64,000 nucleotides of DNA from Lachnospiraceae bacterium (GTDB lineage: Bacteria; Bacillota; Clostridia; Lachnospirales; Lachnospiraceae): NCBI GenBank assembly GCA_015056915.1, contig SVFK01000007.1, positions 57,391 to 121,390 on the forward strand. The letters are read 5' to 3'. A program made the position numbers and the translations under genes. Numbering within the stretch: position 1 is the stretch's first letter; each line of letters begins with the position of its first letter. The notes under the pieces were generated by a model that saw nothing but the letters and a program-made list of their open reading frames with translations, was not told where the DNA came from and did no database searches. This document shows, piece after piece, positions 62,984 to 64,000 of this stretch.

Positions 62984-63832
62984 ATGGCCTTGACCGATTA
63001 TGAGAAATTTTGGGATGAAATTTCCCAAGTAGAAGAAGTCGACTATGACGACGAGATGATAAACCGCCGCTTGAGGTTCAAAGCGATTCAATGCCATTTA
63101 TCGGGCGTTCGCAAAATATTGGATGTAGGCGCAGCGACAGGTGCGTTTTCTATCCCGTTGGCGCGAATGGGCTTTAATGTTGTTCATTTGGATTTGTCCG
63201 ATGAAATGATAAAAGTTGCGAAAGACAAAGCCGCCGACCTCTCCAATATTTCCTTTGTTAGACGGGATGCAGCCTGTCTTGATATATTTGAGGACAATGA
63301 ATTTGATCTGGTCTTGTGCTTTGATGGCGCAATCTCTTTCTCTGGATGCAAGGCAGGCAATGTGATTTCTGAAATTTGTCGAGTTGGCAAAAAGGTAATG
63401 CTTTCTGTTTCCAGTAAAAGCTGTATGACTGCCACATGGTTGAACTACGGTCTTACCAAGCTGAATCGAATCCATCCGTCCATAAAGGATATGATGGAAA
63501 CTGGTTATTTTAACAAAGATAACTATGACGATGCCGAAGAACTGACTTCTATTGCCGAGTTGAAAGCCTATGATGTTGGCGAACTGCGGGATGTTTTGGA
63601 GAAAAACGGAATGAATGTACTGGAATGTCGTAGCATCGGCAGTTTGACACACCTATATTTGATGCACCTTTATCGGCAGAATACCGCCGATGGTGTTCAC
63701 GAGAAAATCAACGCAATTAGCACAAACAAAGATTTTCTTGAGATTTGCGATTATTACGATAACTTCGTTATGCCTAATGGCATGGGTAGCTTTAGACGAG
63801 CAGGAATATTTGCAGTAGTTGAAAAACCGTAG
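62984..63832 (+). CDS. Class I SAM-dependent methyltransferase
   Basis: 282 residues. SAM loop ILDVGAATGAFSIPLARMG at about 45-63, acidic loop VVHLDLSDEMIKVAKDKA, and FDLVLCFDGAISFS as the later strand (motif IV region). The protein is complete. The substrate is not clear; small-molecule methyltransferases of the UbiE/methyltransf_11 type have this layout. AAAAAGGAGTGAG precedes the ATG. The gene is the last complete one in the window. Confidence 0.85.
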   Translation: MALTDYEKFWDEISQVEEVDYDDEMINRRLRFKAIQCHLSGVRKILDVGAATGAFSIPLARMGFNVVHLDLSDEMIKVAKDKAADLSNISFVRRDAACLDIFEDNEFDLVLCFDGAISFSGCKAGNVISEICRVGKKVMLSVSSKSCMTATWLNYGLTKLNRIHPSIKDMMETGYFNKDNYDDAEELTSIAELKAYDVGELRDVLEKNGMNVLECRSIGSLTHLYLMHLYRQNTADGVHEKINAISTNKDFLEICDYYDNFVMPNGMGSFRRAGIFAVVEKP

Positions 63833-63865
63833 TACAAATTTCAGTCTTGTGGAGAGATTGAAAGC

Positions 63866-64000
63866 ATGCAAGAATTTGAAGTTGTAGGTGATAATAAAAT
63901 GGAAATAATAGCGTATGAAATGAGATTTCAAAAAGATATTATTGAACAGAGTAATATATCATGTGTTTCATTTGAAGAAAAATACTTTTCGACATATATG
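63866..64000 (+). CDS. Start of an unidentified gene (cut by window edge)
   Basis: ATG 63866 with TGGAGAG upstream opens a frame of 45 codons that is still open at the end. It reads MQEFEVVGDNKMEII then AYEMRFQKDIIEQSN and ISCVSFEEKYFSTYM. Acidic, no membrane segment. The YEMRFQ start and late EEKYFSTYM recall N-termini of some acetyltransferases, but this is too short to assign. Confidence 0.5.
   Translation, partial: MQEFEVVGDNKMEIIAYEMRFQKDIIEQSNISCVSFEEKYFSTYM

Overview
The window looks like chromosomal DNA of a gut-type Lachnospiraceae (Clostridia, Bacillota). The clues are the CIRCE-controlled hrcA-grpE-dnaK-dnaJ operon, HPr kinase with a Crh-like HPr, WhiA and RapZ side by side, a T-box in front of the archaeal/eukaryote-type prolyl-tRNA synthetase, DUF1846 and DUF6465 proteins, and strong AGGAGG-type ribosome binding sites. 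The species cannot be named from sequence alone. I see no rRNA or tRNA gene, CRISPR array, integrase or transposase.

Left part (1-18.4 kb): the C-terminal end of a MecA-like adaptor, a P-type Ca2+ ATPase whose end overlaps a convergent RluA-type pseudouridine synthase, a predicted aromatic acid exporter, three unrecognised membrane proteins (two with zinc ribbons), T-box/proS, two alpha/beta hydrolases, a MATE exporter, a DnaQ-type exonuclease, a D,D-carboxypeptidase with a very basic tail, trmB, trxA and a soluble chemoreceptor with a CZB domain.

Middle part (18.7-54.4 kb): housekeeping. DUF1846-ftsH; then uvrC, hprK, glucokinase, murB, rapZ, whiA and a Crh-like HPr, which join carbon control to envelope synthesis; cyclophilin; hflKC, partners of FtsH; a glycerol catabolism operon (GlpA-type dehydrogenase, FAD oxidoreductase, DUF1667 protein, glpK); an aminotransferase; patatin-uppP; the heat shock operon; a lipoprotein/J-domain membrane protein/TraX-like operon; and prmA-rsmE.

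Right part (54.4-64 kb): an accessory region that looks lower in G+C. It starts with an N-terminally deleted dTDP-4-dehydrorhamnose 3,5-epimerase remnant. It then carries an AbrB-type regulator with a macrolide-type glycosyltransferase, an ABC transporter with LytTR and DUF3021 genes, an MFS exporter behind a 21-codon leader ORF, the wreck of a type III (ToxIN/AbiQ-like) toxin-antitoxin locus, two SAM methyltransferases, a small membrane protein and a truncated gene at the edge. The mix suggests drug or peptide resistance and defence, with gene decay.

Three long hairpin elements of about 220-245 bp lie between genes. Two of them (4009-4240 and 43758-44003) share an almost identical core of about 158 nt. 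Their outer arms differ by locus but are self-complementary, and compensatory base changes are visible between the copies. These hairpins and the dead type III TA locus are the least ordinary features of the window.
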